Source: Rheinheimera sp.
GTDB taxonomy: Bacteria; Pseudomonadota; Gammaproteobacteria; Enterobacterales; Alteromonadaceae
Direction of reading: 5' to 3'
Length of the DNA: 64,000 nucleotides
Assembly (NCBI GenBank): GCA_003543135.1
Contig: DPJG01000027.1
Span: 186,001 to 250,000 of the forward strand
In this document: positions 17,783 through 28,394 of the stretch, piece after piece
How positions within the stretch are numbered: the stretch's first letter is position 1
Layout of the letters: each line of letters starts with the position of its first letter
The notes under the pieces: model-generated
What the model saw: only the letters and a program-made list of their open reading frames with translations
The model's database searches: none
What the model was told of the DNA's origin: nothing
Program-made: the position numbers and the translations under genes

Positions 17783-20700
17783 ATGGATGCTGCACATTAT
17801 TTTATTAAAAACACCACCTCGTCCTGGCTGGTGGCGCTGATTTTATTGATTGGCGGCAGCTTAAGTTATCTCGGACTTGGTCAGCTGGAAGATCCACAAT
17901 TTACCTTAAAACAAGCCATGGTGATCACCAGTTACCCTGGCGCCTCACCGCAGCAGGTGGAAGAGGAAGTCAGTTATCCGCTGGAAAATGCCATTCAGCA
18001 GCTGCCTTATGTTGATCATGTCACGTCCATTTCCACCGCAGGTACCTCGCAAATTATGGTGGAGATGAAGGGTATTTACCGCAGTAAAGAGCTGAAGCAA
18101 ATCTGGGATGAATTACGCCGCAAAGTGCATGATTTAACACCACAATTGCCGCCAGGCGTCAAACCGCCGATGGTCAATGACGACTTTGGCGACGTGTACG
18201 GCATGTTGTATGCCATCAGTGGTGATGGTTATAGCGATGATGAACTGCGTGATTATGTCGACATTCTGCGCCGTGAGCTGGTGCTGGTGGACGGGGTTGG
18301 CAAAGTGTCAGTGGGTGGTGTGCAGCAGGAGCAGGTGATTGTTGAAATTTCCCGCTCGCGGCTGGCCTCTTTGGGCATACCACCGGCACAAATTGCCAGT
18401 TTATTGCAAACCCAAAACGTGGTGTCCAATGCCGGCTCGCTCAGAGTCGGGCCTGACAGTGTGCGGATTTACCCCAGCGGTGAGTTTCAGTCGGTCAAAG
18501 AGCTGGAGCAGCTGATTATCAGTAATCCGGCGGCCAAAGAGCTGATTTACCTCGGTGATGTGGCCAAGGTCTATCGTGCCAGTCAGGAAGTGCCGTCTCA
18601 TATAGTGCGTTTTGGTGGCAAACCGGCGTTAACCCTGGGCGTGTCATTTAGCAGTGGTGTCAATGTGGTCGATGTAGGGCAGGCCGTAACGGCCCGTCTG
18701 GCCGAACTTGAGTACACCCGGCCTGTGGGTATGGATGTCAGCACTGTGTATAACCAGCCCTCAGAAGTGCAGGTGTCGGTTGATGGTTTTATCCTGAATC
18801 TGGTAGAAGCCGTGGTGATAGTGATCCTGGTGCTGCTGGTGTTTATGGGGCTCAAAAGTGGGTTTTTAATTGGCCTTATTTTGCTGCTGACAGTGCTGGG
18901 TACCTTTATTTTTATGCAGCAAATGCAGATTGAGCTGCAGCGGGTATCTTTGGGGGCGCTGATTATTGCACTTGGTATGCTGGTCGATAACGCTATTGTT
19001 ATCGTTGAGGGCATTCTGATTGGCATGCAAAAACGCTTGCCGCTGAAAACCGCAGCATCGCAAATAGTACGGCAAACCCAGTGGCCTTTGTTGGGGGCTA
19101 CTGTGATTGCGGTCACTGCTTTTGCGCCTATTGGTCTTTCCAGTGACGCTACAGGGGAGTTTGCCGGCAGTTTGTTCTGGGTGTTATTAATCAGTCTGTT
19201 ATTAAGCTGGGTCACTGCTATTACCCTGACGCCGTTTTTTGCCAGTTTATTGTTTAAACAACCGCAAAGTGTCGACAGTAATACGCAGGAAGACGCTTTG
19301 TACCGTGGCCTGATTTTTGACGTTTACCGGTTGTTATTAAACTTTGTGCTGCGCTACAGAGTGGTGAGTTATAGCGTCATGTTATTGATGCTGGTGCTGG
19401 CGGTGCTGGGCTTTGCCAAAGTAAAACAGGTGTTTTTTCCGGCCTCCAATACTCCGATGTTTATGGTGGATTTATGGCAACCAGCCGGCACCGATATCCG
19501 TCAGTCGCTGGAAGATAACCAGCTGGTATCGGCCTTTTTACAGCAACAGCCGGAAGTAACTGCTGTGACGGCAACCATAGGCCGGGGCGCTGATCGTTTT
19601 ATGCTGACCTACCAGCCGGAAAAAATTTACCCATCTTATAGCCAGCTGATAGTGCGGGTGCAGGATAAAAGCCAGTTAGAGCCTGTGATGCTGAAACTGC
19701 GTGACTTTATTTTGCAGCAGCATCCAAGGTTGCAGCAAAAATTAAAACGGCTGGAGGTGGGCCCTTCAACAGCGGCCAAACTGGAAGCCAGGTTCAGCGG
19801 GCCGGATCCGGATGTGCTGCGTGCCCTGGGCGAAGAAGCCAAAGCCATCATGCAAAAAGACGCAGGCGCAACCAACATCCGGGATGACTGGCGTGAGCGG
19901 GTGAAGGTGATCCGGCCTGTATTTAACGAAGCTGTGGCGCGCCGTGCCGGTATTACCAAGCAGGATATTGATGATGTGTTGCTGACCCATGTCAGTGGCA
20001 AAACAGTGGGTATTTACCGTGACGGCACCCATTTATTGCCTATTATCAGCCGGCCACCGCTCAATGAGCGCAGCAGTGTCGACAGCTTAAAAGATTTACA
20101 GATCTACAGCCCAAAAATTGGCCGTTATATTCCCATCAGCCAGGTGGTCAGCAGTTTTGAGCTGGTATGGGAAGATCCACAAATTATGCGCCGGGATCGC
20201 AAACGCACCCTGACGCTGATGGCTGATCACGATATTTTAAGCAACGACACTGCGGCCAATTTATTAAAAAGAGTAAAACCACAGATTGAAGCCATTCCGT
20301 TGCCAACCGGCTACAGCTTAAGCTGGGGGGGCGAGCTGGAAGCCCAGACCAAAGCGCAAAAAGCTTTGTTCGGCTCTTTGCCGCTGGGGTATCTGGTGAT
20401 GTTTGTGATCACAGTGCTGCTGTTTAATTCCAGCCGGGATGCCCTGGTGATTTGGGCTTGTGTGCCGCTGGCCATTATTGGTGTCACCCTTGGTTTGTTG
20501 TTGATTGGTGTGCCTTTTGGTTTTATGGCGCTTCTGGGCTTTTTAAGTTTATCCGGCATGCTGGTGAAAAACGGCATAGTGCTGGTGGATCAGATTCGGC
20601 TTGAACTCAGTGAAGGCAGGGCAGCTTTTGATGCGGTGTTCCATTCTGCCGTCAGCAGAGTAAGGCCTGTATCCATGGCTGCCATTACCACAATACTCGG

Positions 20701-20842
20701 CATGATACCGCTGGTGGCGGATGACTTTTTTGCCAGTATGGCGGTGGTGATTATGTTTGGTTTGGGTTTTGCAACCATCTTAACCTTGTTATTTTTACCG
20801 CTGTTGTATTGCTCTGTGTACCGCATCAAAACGCCGATCTGA
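17783..20842 (+). CDS. RND-family efflux pump inner-membrane transporter
   Basis: 1019 residues, the AcrB/HAE1 size and layout: one N-terminal helix, a large periplasmic porter loop (residues ~30-330), helices 2-7 containing LGMLVDNAIVIVEG with the helix-4 Asp used in proton relay, a second periplasmic loop and helices 8-12 (LSLSGMLVKNGIVLVDQIR). The helix-4 motif is LVDN rather than the LVDD of AcrB, as in many less-studied members, so which second acidic residue serves is uncertain. Proton-driven export; substrate unknown. Second gene of the LysR-controlled operon. Confidence 0.94.
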   Translation: MDAAHYFIKNTTSSWLVALILLIGGSLSYLGLGQLEDPQFTLKQAMVITSYPGASPQQVEEEVSYPLENAIQQLPYVDHVTSISTAGTSQIMVEMKGIYRSKELKQIWDELRRKVHDLTPQLPPGVKPPMVNDDFGDVYGMLYAISGDGYSDDELRDYVDILRRELVLVDGVGKVSVGGVQQEQVIVEISRSRLASLGIPPAQIASLLQTQNVVSNAGSLRVGPDSVRIYPSGEFQSVKELEQLIISNPAAKELIYLGDVAKVYRASQEVPSHIVRFGGKPALTLGVSFSSGVNVVDVGQAVTARLAELEYTRPVGMDVSTVYNQPSEVQVSVDGFILNLVEAVVIVILVLLVFMGLKSGFLIGLILLLTVLGTFIFMQQMQIELQRVSLGALIIALGMLVDNAIVIVEGILIGMQKRLPLKTAASQIVRQTQWPLLGATVIAVTAFAPIGLSSDATGEFAGSLFWVLLISLLLSWVTAITLTPFFASLLFKQPQSVDSNTQEDALYRGLIFDVYRLLLNFVLRYRVVSYSVMLLMLVLAVLGFAKVKQVFFPASNTPMFMVDLWQPAGTDIRQSLEDNQLVSAFLQQQPEVTAVTATIGRGADRFMLTYQPEKIYPSYSQLIVRVQDKSQLEPVMLKLRDFILQQHPRLQQKLKRLEVGPSTAAKLEARFSGPDPDVLRALGEEAKAIMQKDAGATNIRDDWRERVKVIRPVFNEAVARRAGITKQDIDDVLLTHVSGKTVGIYRDGTHLLPIISRPPLNERSSVDSLKDLQIYSPKIGRYIPISQVVSSFELVWEDPQIMRRDRKRTLTLMADHDILSNDTAANLLKRVKPQIEAIPLPTGYSLSWGGELEAQTKAQKALFGSLPLGYLVMFVITVLLFNSSRDALVIWACVPLAIIGVTLGLLLIGVPFGFMALLGFLSLSGMLVKNGIVLVDQIRLELSEGRAAFDAVFHSAVSRVRPVSMAAITTILGMIPLVADDFFASMAVVIMFGLGFATILTLLFLPLLYCSVYRIKTPI

Positions 20843-20889
20843 GTGCAGCAAGTTTGAGTCATTTAACCAGCTGATGCCTGACATTAACA

Positions 20890-20915
20890 AGAGCCTGATT
20901 TCAGGCTCTTTTTTT
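20890..20915 (+). terminator. Intrinsic terminator after the RND operon
   Basis: AGAGCCTG stem, ATTT loop and CAGGCTCT, ending in a run of seven to eight T. Confidence 0.93.
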
Positions 20916-21058
20916 ACCTGAGTGTTAAAGACGGCAGGGTAATGTTGCCGGATAAATCAGCAGACACTTTGCTAAATCAGTCTGTTTCCCAAAGGCGGCT
21001 ATACATTTTTGCCGCCTTGCCTTAGGCTGAACATCCTGTCTTTCGATCGGTGAGCCTG

Positions 21059-21814
21059 ATGAAGTTGTTGTCTTTGCCTTTTTGGATGATCCCATTAGCA
21101 GTACTCTGCCTGCAGAGTACTGCGGCTTCTGAGCAGCCACTTACACTGGTGGTTGATAGTTATCCACCTTATATTGATGAACTTGCTGAGCCACAGGGTG
21201 TGTTAACACAATTGGTGCAGCAGGCTTTTCAAAGCAGTGGTGTCGCCACCAAAGTACAATTTATGCCATGGCAGAATGTACCCAAAGCAGCACAACAGTC
21301 CAATACCGCTTCTTTTTTATGGTTTAGAACCATTGAACAGGAACAAGACTGGTTATTTTCCGATGCCCTGGTAGACATTAAACAACAACTGATAGGGCGG
21401 GTGGAGCAGGATTTTAGCCCTGAACGCTGGGATGAACTGCGCCCTTATCGTCTGGGGGTAACCGCCAACTATTTTTATGGGGCTGAGTTTGATGCCATCA
21501 GAGGCGAATTAACGCTGGAAACTGCGGTGTCTGATTACATCAGCCTGCAGAATTTGTTGTCAGGCAAAGTGGATTTTGTGCTGATGGATCCGGTGGTGGC
21601 GCATCAACTGTTGCAGCAGATGCCAACACCAACAGCAAAAGTTCGGTATCTGTCGAAACCTGCCTTGACAGCGCAGCGCGCTTATCTGGTATGTTCACGC
21701 AACTATTTGCCTTGCAGTGACATTATCCGCAAATTTAACCAGGGCCTTGCCAGACAGCGTAAGGCCGGTCTTGATCAAAAACTACTTGGTGCCGGAGTGA
21801 CCTTTTCCCGATGA
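21059..21814 (+). CDS. Periplasmic solute-binding protein, family 3 type
   Basis: 251 residues from the ATG at 21059 behind GGTGAG; an in-frame GTG at 21050 is less likely. A signal peptide of about 22 residues ends near STAAS. The mature protein has the two-lobe family 3 pattern: LTLVVDSYPPY at the start, TASFLWFRTIEQEQDWLFSD, then GKVDFVLMDPVVAHQLL. There are no ABC permease or ATPase genes nearby, so it may act as a stand-alone ligand-binding or sensor-like protein rather than a transporter part. Its stop overlaps the peptidase start in ATGA, suggesting a joint job with that enzyme (inference). Confidence 0.85.
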   Translation: MKLLSLPFWMIPLAVLCLQSTAASEQPLTLVVDSYPPYIDELAEPQGVLTQLVQQAFQSSGVATKVQFMPWQNVPKAAQQSNTASFLWFRTIEQEQDWLFSDALVDIKQQLIGRVEQDFSPERWDELRPYRLGVTANYFYGAEFDAIRGELTLETAVSDYISLQNLLSGKVDFVLMDPVVAHQLLQQMPTPTAKVRYLSKPALTAQRAYLVCSRNYLPCSDIIRKFNQGLARQRKAGLDQKLLGAGVTFSR

Positions 21815-23583
21815 AAACTGTGTATTTAGCTGTGCTGGCGGCACTGGCATTGCCTGTGTTTGCTGATAACCATTTGCCGCCTGTTGCCGCCTGGCAAGGG
21901 GCTTCTGAAAGTCTGATCCAACCGACCCATCCCTGGGTGACTCCGGCTGAACTGACGGGCCTGACCGACAGCCCGGATTATCAAAGCACCATGACTTATC
22001 TGAAAAAGCTGGTGGAAAGTGCGCCTGCGCTGCGCCTTGAAGTACTGGGGCAAAGCCCACAGGGGCGCGATATAGTGCTGGTCAAAGCCAGTCAGCAACC
22101 GGATTTAATTGGCCGTTCCGGCCGGCCTACCTTATTGGTGCAGGCCGGTATTCACAGTGGTGAAATTGACGGCAAAGACGCTGGTCTGATGTTGCTGCGG
22201 GACATAGTTCATGGCGACAAAGCGGGCTTATTAAATAACGTTGATTTATTGTTTATTCCGATTTTGTCGGTGGACGCTCATGAAAGGCGCGGCAGTTTTA
22301 ACCGGATGAATCAGCGTGGACCCGCCACTCAGGGCTGGCGCAGTACAGCGCAGAATCTGAACATCAACCGCGATTATGCCAAAATTGATAGCCCTGAAGT
22401 GCGGGCTGTGCTCAAGGCCATTAATCAGTATCAGCCTGATTTATATCTGGATATTCATGTCACCGACGGTGAAGACTATCAATACGACATCACCTATGGT
22501 TTTAATGAACCTTTTGCCAGTTTAAGCCCGAACGGTGCCAGCTGGCTGGCGCAGGTGTATCGTCCGGCTATTGATAAAGCGCTGAACCGGCAGGGGCACA
22601 TTCCCGGGCCTCTGGTGTTTGGCCTGGACCCGCAGGATTTTAGTAAAGGTTTATCCGGCTCGACGTCAACGCCCAGGTTCTCCAATGGTTATGGTGATGT
22701 ACGGCATTTGCCGACAGTGCTGGTAGAAAACCATAGTTTAAAACCCTATAAACAGCGGGTGCTCGGCACCTATGTGATGCTGGAACAAACGCTGAAGTTA
22801 TTGCAGGACCAAGGCAAAGTTTTACAACTGGCGAAAAAAGCCGATGAAAATGCGCGGCCGCAACAGCAGGTGCTGTTGTTTAAAGCAGCTGAGCAGCCAG
22901 AACTTATCCAGTTTAAAGGCATTCGTTATGAGCTGGTACAAAGTGATATTCTCAAAGGCCCTTATGTAAAATGGACCGGCGAACCTAAAGAATACCAAGA
23001 CTTACCCGTCTATTGGGAAAAAGTGCCGGCGCTGGAAGTGGAAGTGCCCAAAGCGTATTGGATCCCGCCACAGTATCAGGAGGTGATAGAGCGCCTGGCG
23101 CTGCATGGTGTGCAAATGAGCAAAATCAGCAGTGCTAAAACACTGGAATTGCAGCAGCTGGTCGCCTCTGAGCCCAAATTTGCCGAAAAACCTTTTGAAG
23201 GCCGTTTTGGTGTCAGTGCCAGTTTCGACACGCGCTGGCAGAATGTCAGTCTGCCGGCAGGTTCAGTGCGGGTCAGCACCGATCAGCCGTTAGGCGCGCT
23301 GGCGGTGGCTTTGTTACAACCCCAGGCACCTGACTCTTTTTTCAGCTGGGGTTTTTTCCACGGTATGTTTGAACGCACCGAATATTTTGAAACTTATGCG
23401 TTAATTCCGTGGATTGAGCAACAGTTAAAAACCGACGCCAAGCTCAAACAAGCTTTTGCTGAAGCGGAAAAACAGGATGACAAACTGAAAAAAGATGGCC
23501 GCGCCAGACTCAACTGGTTTTATCAGCGTTCACCTTTTTATGATGAAACTTATCTGAAATATCCGGTGTTGCTGGAGCGTTAA
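21811..23583 (+). CDS. Secreted M14-family metallocarboxypeptidase
   Basis: 590 residues. A signal peptide of about 18 residues ends at VFA-D. The M14 zinc site is visible as HSGE in AGIHSGEIDGKDAG, with the third ligand His likely in YLDIHVTDGED. NLNINRDYAKIDSPE is the Asn-Arg substrate-carboxylate-binding segment. After about residue 320 comes a long C-terminal extension with no recognised domain, ending in a Lys/Asp-rich helix and YQRSPFYDETYLKYPVLLER. Expected to trim peptides in the periplasm or outside the cell. Translationally coupled to the upstream binding protein. Confidence 0.88.
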   Translation: MKTVYLAVLAALALPVFADNHLPPVAAWQGASESLIQPTHPWVTPAELTGLTDSPDYQSTMTYLKKLVESAPALRLEVLGQSPQGRDIVLVKASQQPDLIGRSGRPTLLVQAGIHSGEIDGKDAGLMLLRDIVHGDKAGLLNNVDLLFIPILSVDAHERRGSFNRMNQRGPATQGWRSTAQNLNINRDYAKIDSPEVRAVLKAINQYQPDLYLDIHVTDGEDYQYDITYGFNEPFASLSPNGASWLAQVYRPAIDKALNRQGHIPGPLVFGLDPQDFSKGLSGSTSTPRFSNGYGDVRHLPTVLVENHSLKPYKQRVLGTYVMLEQTLKLLQDQGKVLQLAKKADENARPQQQVLLFKAAEQPELIQFKGIRYELVQSDILKGPYVKWTGEPKEYQDLPVYWEKVPALEVEVPKAYWIPPQYQEVIERLALHGVQMSKISSAKTLELQQLVASEPKFAEKPFEGRFGVSASFDTRWQNVSLPAGSVRVSTDQPLGALAVALLQPQAPDSFFSWGFFHGMFERTEYFETYALIPWIEQQLKTDAKLKQAFAEAEKQDDKLKKDGRARLNWFYQRSPFYDETYLKYPVLLER

Positions 23584-23611
23584 GCCAAAGCCTCAGCCTG
23601 GTTTTTCAGTG

Positions 23612-23644
23612 AAAAAAGCCGCTTTTAAAAGCGGCTTTTTTTTC
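23612..23644. terminator. Bidirectional intrinsic terminator
   Basis: A near-perfect palindrome built on AGCCGCTTTT / AAAAGCGGCT with A-rich left and T-rich right flanks. It serves the M14 peptidase (plus) and can also stop transcripts of the adaptor gene arriving from the minus strand. Confidence 0.9.
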
Positions 23645-23720
23645 GGTACTTTTATCGGTACTTTTAGCTGTGCTTTTGTCTTTGCCATCGATACACAGCC
23701 AGCGTGCTGCAAAAGACCTT

Positions 23721-24788
23721 TTAAGGTGGCGGTGGTGAGTCGCGGCTCACCAGCTCCACCTGCTGGCCATTATTCAGCCCTTGCTGACCACGGACCACCA
23801 GCTGGTCGCCGGGTTTAATGTCAGACTGGATAATATAATAACTGTCGGTACTGCCCAGCACGTCCACGTCCAGCCGCTCCACAGTGCCGTTGTCTTTAAC
23901 GCGCCAGCTGTGGTAAGTAATGCCTTCGAGTTCAATCGCATCTGAAGGCACCTTGGTAATATTATTGGCTTTTACTGCCATGGTGATTTCCTGGCGGTAG
24001 CCCACCAGAATGTCCCTTTTGTCTTTAGCCGGATGGTCAAAATATAAAATCAGGTTATCTGAGGTGGCGTCCAGTTGCTGACTGACTTCCCTGAGTTTTA
24101 ACGGTTTGCCATTAAAGTCGAATCTGTGGCCTTTTAGTGCCACCACATTCTGATAAGCCATCACCGGCAATTTACATTCCAGCTGTTTATTCTGTGTCGA
24201 CATCAGCTGCAAAATGGGCTGGCCTTCCGCCAGCTGAGCGCCAGGTTCAGAATTGACTGCAACCACCTGAGCGTCAAAAGGCGCATAGTGTTTTAACCTT
24301 TTATGCCGCGCTTCGGCCAGTTTCAGCTCCAGCTCCAGCCGCTGCATCTTCAGGCTGGCGCTGTCCAGTTGCAGTTTAAACTTGTTCATTTCAGCAGAAG
24401 AGGCGAGGCCTTTTTTGCCGAGCATAGCGGCGCGGTTAAATTCGTCGGCGGCAAAAGCTTTGGCGACCCGTGCCGATTCAATGTCGGTGCGAATAAGCGC
24501 TATTTGCTGATTCAGATAAATATCGTCCTGCCGCGCCACCAGCTGGCCTTTTTTTACCGAAGTGCCGACAGGTAACAGCTCTAATAATTCGGCACTGGCA
24601 TGGCTGGCAATACGGTGGGTGACAGGGGCTGCCACCACACAAGGCAAAGTATGAGTCACATCGCTGTTATGGTGTAAAGCCGGTTCAATCGATACTTTTT
24701 TGACCGTGGCCAACACCGCAAAACTTGGGCTCAGCCCAGAGGCCAACAAGGCGCATACAACAGCAGCTTTGGGCATTTTTAACAACAT
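23721..24788 (-). CDS. HlyD/RND-type efflux adaptor, orphan
   Basis: 355 residues with a signal peptide of about 24 residues and no lipobox cysteine at the cleavage site. The pattern is that of a periplasmic adaptor: lipoyl half near residues 55-88 (ELLELLPVGTSVKKGQLVARQD), a helical hairpin at about 90-165, second lipoyl half (HYAPFDAQVVAVNSEPGAQL), then barrel and C-terminal domains. No pump or channel gene is adjacent: trpA lies upstream and a convergent peptidase downstream. It may work with a transporter encoded elsewhere. It starts 130 bases after trpA ends, with a T-less stem-loop (24864-24886) between them. Confidence 0.82.
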   Translation of the reverse strand: MLLKMPKAAVVCALLASGLSPSFAVLATVKKVSIEPALHHNSDVTHTLPCVVAAPVTHRIASHASAELLELLPVGTSVKKGQLVARQDDIYLNQQIALIRTDIESARVAKAFAADEFNRAAMLGKKGLASSAEMNKFKLQLDSASLKMQRLELELKLAEARHKRLKHYAPFDAQVVAVNSEPGAQLAEGQPILQLMSTQNKQLECKLPVMAYQNVVALKGHRFDFNGKPLKLREVSQQLDATSDNLILYFDHPAKDKRDILVGYRQEITMAVKANNITKVPSDAIELEGITYHSWRVKDNGTVERLDVDVLGSTDSYYIIQSDIKPGDQLVVRGQQGLNNGQQVELVSRDSPPPP

Positions 24789-24917
24789 CCGGCAACTCCA
24801 TAACGTCAGCAGCGCCCGGGCGCTGCTGCAAAAGTGGCCATTTTAACTGCTAATCAGGCTTTCGTCAGGCGGTTTTATCGCCTGACAAGGGGGTTCTGCC
24901 CATTCAGCGGAAAAGAT

Positions 24918-25724
24918 TCAGCCCTGGGTTGCCGCTTTCATCGCAGCCACAAAACCGGCAAGCTCTGCCAGCAGCAATGCAGGCTCATCATGATGCTGCT
25001 CGATGATCTGCACTATGGCAGAGCCCGAAATAGCACCGGCGGCGCCGGCGGCCAAAGCGGCTTTCACATGGTCTGGTTTGGAAATACCAAAACCAAGCAA
25101 AGTAGGGGCTGCGTTGACATCCTTCAGCTGTTGTACCAACTGTGAGGCCGGCATAGCGGCTGCGGTTTCAGTGCCTGTGACACCGGCGCGGCTTAATAAA
25201 TACGTGTAACCGCGACCATAGCTTGCCAGCTCATTTAAACCATCGGTATCGATATTCGGCGGAGCGATAAAAATCTGTGCAATATCATGTTTTTGCGCTG
25301 CCTTTCTGAACATTTGGCTTTCATGCAGCGGCACGTCGGCAATCAAGATTGAATCCACACCTGCTGTTTTCGCCTGCTGGTAAAAATGCTCTATACCACG
25401 AGCCATCACCAGGTTGCTGTACAGCAATAAACCTATAGGGATATCGGCATCATAAGCGCGGATTTTGGCAATTAACTCAAAACATTGTGCTGGTGTCACC
25501 CCAGCTGCTAAAGCGCGGATGTTGGCGTTTTGAATGGTAGGGCCATCGGCAATAGGGTCTGAAAACGGAATCCCCAGCTCTAAAGCATCAGCTCCGCTAT
25601 CAATCAGCGTTTTGATAATAGAAAAAGACAAGTCCAGCGAAGGGTCGCCGATGGTGACAAAAGGCACAAAGGCTCCCTGATGGGCATGGTTTAAACGCTT
25701 AAACATCAAATCATAACGTAACAT
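24918..25724 (-). CDS. trpA: Tryptophan synthase alpha subunit
   Basis: 268 residues from the ATG at 25724, which has AGGA at good spacing; a TTG two codons upstream is rejected. It cleaves indole-3-glycerol phosphate to indole and glyceraldehyde 3-phosphate. Catalytic E49 ([11 protein letters not shown]) and D60 (PIADGP) match the E. coli numbering, and GFGISKPDH binds phosphate. Last gene of the trp operon. Confidence 0.98.
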   Translation of the reverse strand: MLRYDLMFKRLNHAHQGAFVPFVTIGDPSLDLSFSIIKTLIDSGADALELGIPFSDPIADGPTIQNANIRALAAGVTPAQCFELIAKIRAYDADIPIGLLLYSNLVMARGIEHFYQQAKTAGVDSILIADVPLHESQMFRKAAQKHDIAQIFIAPPNIDTDGLNELASYGRGYTYLLSRAGVTGTETAAAMPASQLVQQLKDVNAAPTLLGFGISKPDHVKAALAAGAAGAISGSAIVQIIEQHHDEPALLLAELAGFVAAMKAATQG

Positions 25725-25762
25725 ATTCAATCCTTTCTTTATTTGCTCTGATGCTGGCGCTT

Positions 25763-27013
25763 TTATCTGCTCTGATGCTGGCTCTCAGCGGCCTGCTCAT
25801 CCAGTTGTCTTTTGGCAATTTCTGCCGCCTGATGCTCAGCCAGCACTGCCATCACATGGCCTAAATCTTTATCACCCCGGCCGGATAAATTCACTAAAAG
25901 CACAGTAGGCTCTGTGGCGGCTTCGGCCATTTTTAATGCATGGGCCAAAGCGTGTGAGCTTTCCAGCGCCGGAATAATACCTTCGGTTTTTGCCAGCAGC
26001 TGAAAGGCTGCCAAAGCTTCATCGTCGTTAATGGCCACATACTGAGCGCGGCCAATAGAGGCTAAATAAGTGTGTTGTGGGCCTACCGCCGGGTAATCCA
26101 GGCCAGCTGAAATAGAATAAGATTCTTCAATCTGGCCGTCTGGGGTTTGCATAATGGCGGTATAGGCGCCATGCAAAATACCAAAACTGCCGGTTGAAAG
26201 GGCAGCGCCATGCTGATGGGTGTTGATACCCATACCACCAGGCTCTACACCAATCAGTTTGACTTCTTCGTGCGGAATAAAATCGGCGAACATGCCGATG
26301 GCGTTGGAGCCACCACCCACACAAGCCAGCACTGCATCCGGTAATTTACCTTCCGCTTGCAGAATTTGTTGTTTGGCTTCTTCGCCAATCATCTTCTGAA
26401 ATTCCCGTACTATAGTCGGGAACGGGTGCGGGCCTGCCGCAGTGCCCAGCAGATAATGGCTGGTGGCATAACTGGCTGACCAGTCGCGCATGGCTTCGTT
26501 GACGGCGTCTTTTAACGTGCCTGAGCCTGCAGTGACCGGAATCACAGTCGCGCCCATCAGTTTCATCCGGAACACATTGGGGGCCTGACGTTCAATATCT
26601 TTGGCGCCCATATAAATTTTGCAGTTAAGACCTAACAACGCACAGGCCAGCGCAGTAGCGACACCATGCTGACCGGCGCCGGTTTCAGCAATAATGTCTT
26701 TTTTGCCCATCCGCTTGGCAAGCAGTGCCTGACCTAACACCTGATTGGTTTTATGGGCGCCGCCGTGTAATAAATCTTCACGTTTTAAATAAATTTTTAC
26801 CAGCGGGTTGGGGCTGATATTGCGGCACAAGGTTAGCGGTGTCGGCCGGCCGGCGTAGTGCGTCAGCAGATGCTGGAACTCGGCTAAAAAGGCCGGATCC
26901 TTCTGTGCATCAACAAAAGCCTGCTCCAGCTGACGCAGCGCAGGTACCAATAATTGCGGTACAAACATACCGCCATATTCACCAAAATAAGGGTTTAATA
27001 AAGGCTTAGTCAT
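25763..27013 (-). CDS. trpB: Tryptophan synthase beta subunit
   Basis: 416 residues from the ATG at 27013, which yields the family N-terminus [18 protein letters not shown] enzyme joining indole and serine; the PLP lysine is K88 in GGAHKTNQ and the glycine-rich phosphate loop is [10 protein letters not shown]. It overlaps the trpCF stop by 8 bases, so translation is coupled. The C-terminus has a Gln/Glu-rich extension of about 15 residues ([16 protein letters not shown]) beyond the usual end. Confidence 0.98.
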   Translation of the reverse strand: MTKPLLNPYFGEYGGMFVPQLLVPALRQLEQAFVDAQKDPAFLAEFQHLLTHYAGRPTPLTLCRNISPNPLVKIYLKREDLLHGGAHKTNQVLGQALLAKRMGKKDIIAETGAGQHGVATALACALLGLNCKIYMGAKDIERQAPNVFRMKLMGATVIPVTAGSGTLKDAVNEAMRDWSASYATSHYLLGTAAGPHPFPTIVREFQKMIGEEAKQQILQAEGKLPDAVLACVGGGSNAIGMFADFIPHEEVKLIGVEPGGMGINTHQHGAALSTGSFGILHGAYTAIMQTPDGQIEESYSISAGLDYPAVGPQHTYLASIGRAQYVAINDDEALAAFQLLAKTEGIIPALESSHALAHALKMAEAATEPTVLLVNLSGRGDKDLGHVMAVLAEHQAAEIAKRQLDEQAAESQHQSR

Positions 27014-28394
27014 AACTGAATTCTCTGATCTGTTGAAAAGCTTGGGCAATTTTGGCCGGATCTTTGACGCCTGGGGCGCTCTCCAGGCCTGAGTTCATAT
27101 CAAGGCCGGCCACCGGCAAGGGCAAGGCTGCGGCTACATTGTCCGGCGTTAAACCACCAGCCAGCAGTAGTTTGTTGTCAAAATCCTGTGCAAACTGCTG
27201 TTGTAGCAGTGCCCAGTCAAAACGCACGCCGGTGCCACCAGGTAAACCTTGCTGATAACTGTCCAGCACCATTTTGTCGGCAAGTGGGCTAAACACCGGC
27301 AATTTGTCTTTGACTCTGTAGGCTTTCCAGATTGCTGTGTGCACCGGTAATAAAGGGCGAAGCGCGCGCAGGTAATCGTCATCTTCATCGCCATGCAGTT
27401 GCACCGCGCTTAACTGCAGTTCTTTGGCAATCAGCGCCACTTGTTCGATGCTTTCATTAACAAAAACACCGACAAAATTCAGTGGCGCCGCCGCAACTAT
27501 AGATACCGCCTGTGCCAAATTCACCGCACGGGGTGAGGCCGGATAAAAAATTAACCCGCCATAATATGCACCAGCCTGATACACAGCTTGCGCCTGCTGT
27601 GCATTGGTTAAACCACAGACTTTATGTGTGCCAAGCACCAAAGCCCGTACCGCATTTTCCAGATCCGGCTCTGCCATTAAGGCGCTGCCGACCAAAAAGG
27701 CTTTGGCCACTTTACGCAGCTTGCGCACCTGCGGATTAAAATAAATACCAGATTCAGATACGACAGGGGTCCCAGGTGGGATCAGCCTGGCAAGGCGGAA
27801 ACTGGTATCTAAATTGGTGGTTAAAGTGCGTAAGTCGCGGTTATTAATGCCAATCAGTTCAGCTTTAAGCGCCACAGCACGCAAGGTTTCTTCTTCGTTG
27901 CTCACTTCCGTCAGCACAGTCATACCAAGCTCGTGCGCAACTTTGGCAAGGTTTTGGTATTCCTCGTCTGATAACACCGACAACATCAAGAGCACAGCGT
28001 CAGCACCATGAAGCCTGCCTAAATAAATCTGATAAGGGTCGATGATAAAGTCTTTATGCAAAAGCGGCTGCGTGACTTTTTGCCGCATACTGGCCAGATA
28101 CGCATAACTGCCCTGAAAAAACTTTTCGTCGGTCAGTACCGAAATGCAGTCAGCGTATTTGCCATACACAGCGGCAATTTCGTCCAAATCAAAATTGGCG
28201 CGAATTAAGCCTTTGGAAGGGGACGCTTTTTTACATTCCAGAATAAAACGGGCACCAGGCTGTAACAGCGCCCGTAAAAAGCTGCGGGATGTGGGTGTTA
28301 CATCGGCAATAAAAGTCTCAAGCGGCTGGCTGATTTTGCGCTCGCTCACTTCTAACCTTTTGTGGTGAATAATATTTTCTAACACATTAGCCAT
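27006..28394 (-). CDS. trpCF: Bifunctional indole-3-glycerol phosphate synthase / phosphoribosylanthranilate isomerase
   Basis: 462 residues from the ATG at 28394 ([12 protein letters not shown]). The N-terminal half is TrpC ([31 protein letters not shown]) and the C-terminal half from about residue 248 is TrpF ([39 protein letters not shown]). The fusion is the form found in enteric, Vibrio and Shewanella relatives. In TrpF the usual start KICG is KVCG, still with the catalytic Cys. It overlaps trpD by 8 bases. Confidence 0.98.
   Translation of the reverse strand: MANVLENIIHHKRLEVSERKISQPLETFIADVTPTSRSFLRALLQPGARFILECKKASPSKGLIRANFDLDEIAAVYGKYADCISVLTDEKFFQGSYAYLASMRQKVTQPLLHKDFIIDPYQIYLGRLHGADAVLLMLSVLSDEEYQNLAKVAHELGMTVLTEVSNEEETLRAVALKAELIGINNRDLRTLTTNLDTSFRLARLIPPGTPVVSESGIYFNPQVRKLRKVAKAFLVGSALMAEPDLENAVRALVLGTHKVCGLTNAQQAQAVYQAGAYYGGLIFYPASPRAVNLAQAVSIVAAAPLNFVGVFVNESIEQVALIAKELQLSAVQLHGDEDDDYLRALRPLLPVHTAIWKAYRVKDKLPVFSPLADKMVLDSYQQGLPGGTGVRFDWALLQQQFAQDFDNKLLLAGGLTPDNVAAALPLPVAGLDMNSGLESAPGVKDPAKIAQAFQQIREFSYD

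Noticed and set aside
18598..19215. 205-codon minus-strand frame inside the RND pump gene
   Set aside because: Antisense to a well-conserved RND gene; low-complexity Thr/Ser sequence; no start signal.
23609..23818. 69-codon plus-strand frame downstream of the M14 peptidase
   Set aside because: It runs through the bidirectional terminator and into the antisense of the adaptor gene; no plausible protein.
24864..24886. Terminator between trpA and the orphan adaptor
   Set aside because: An 8-bp stem (GTCAGGCG/CGCCTGAC) is present but neither strand has a T-run, so it is not called an intrinsic terminator.
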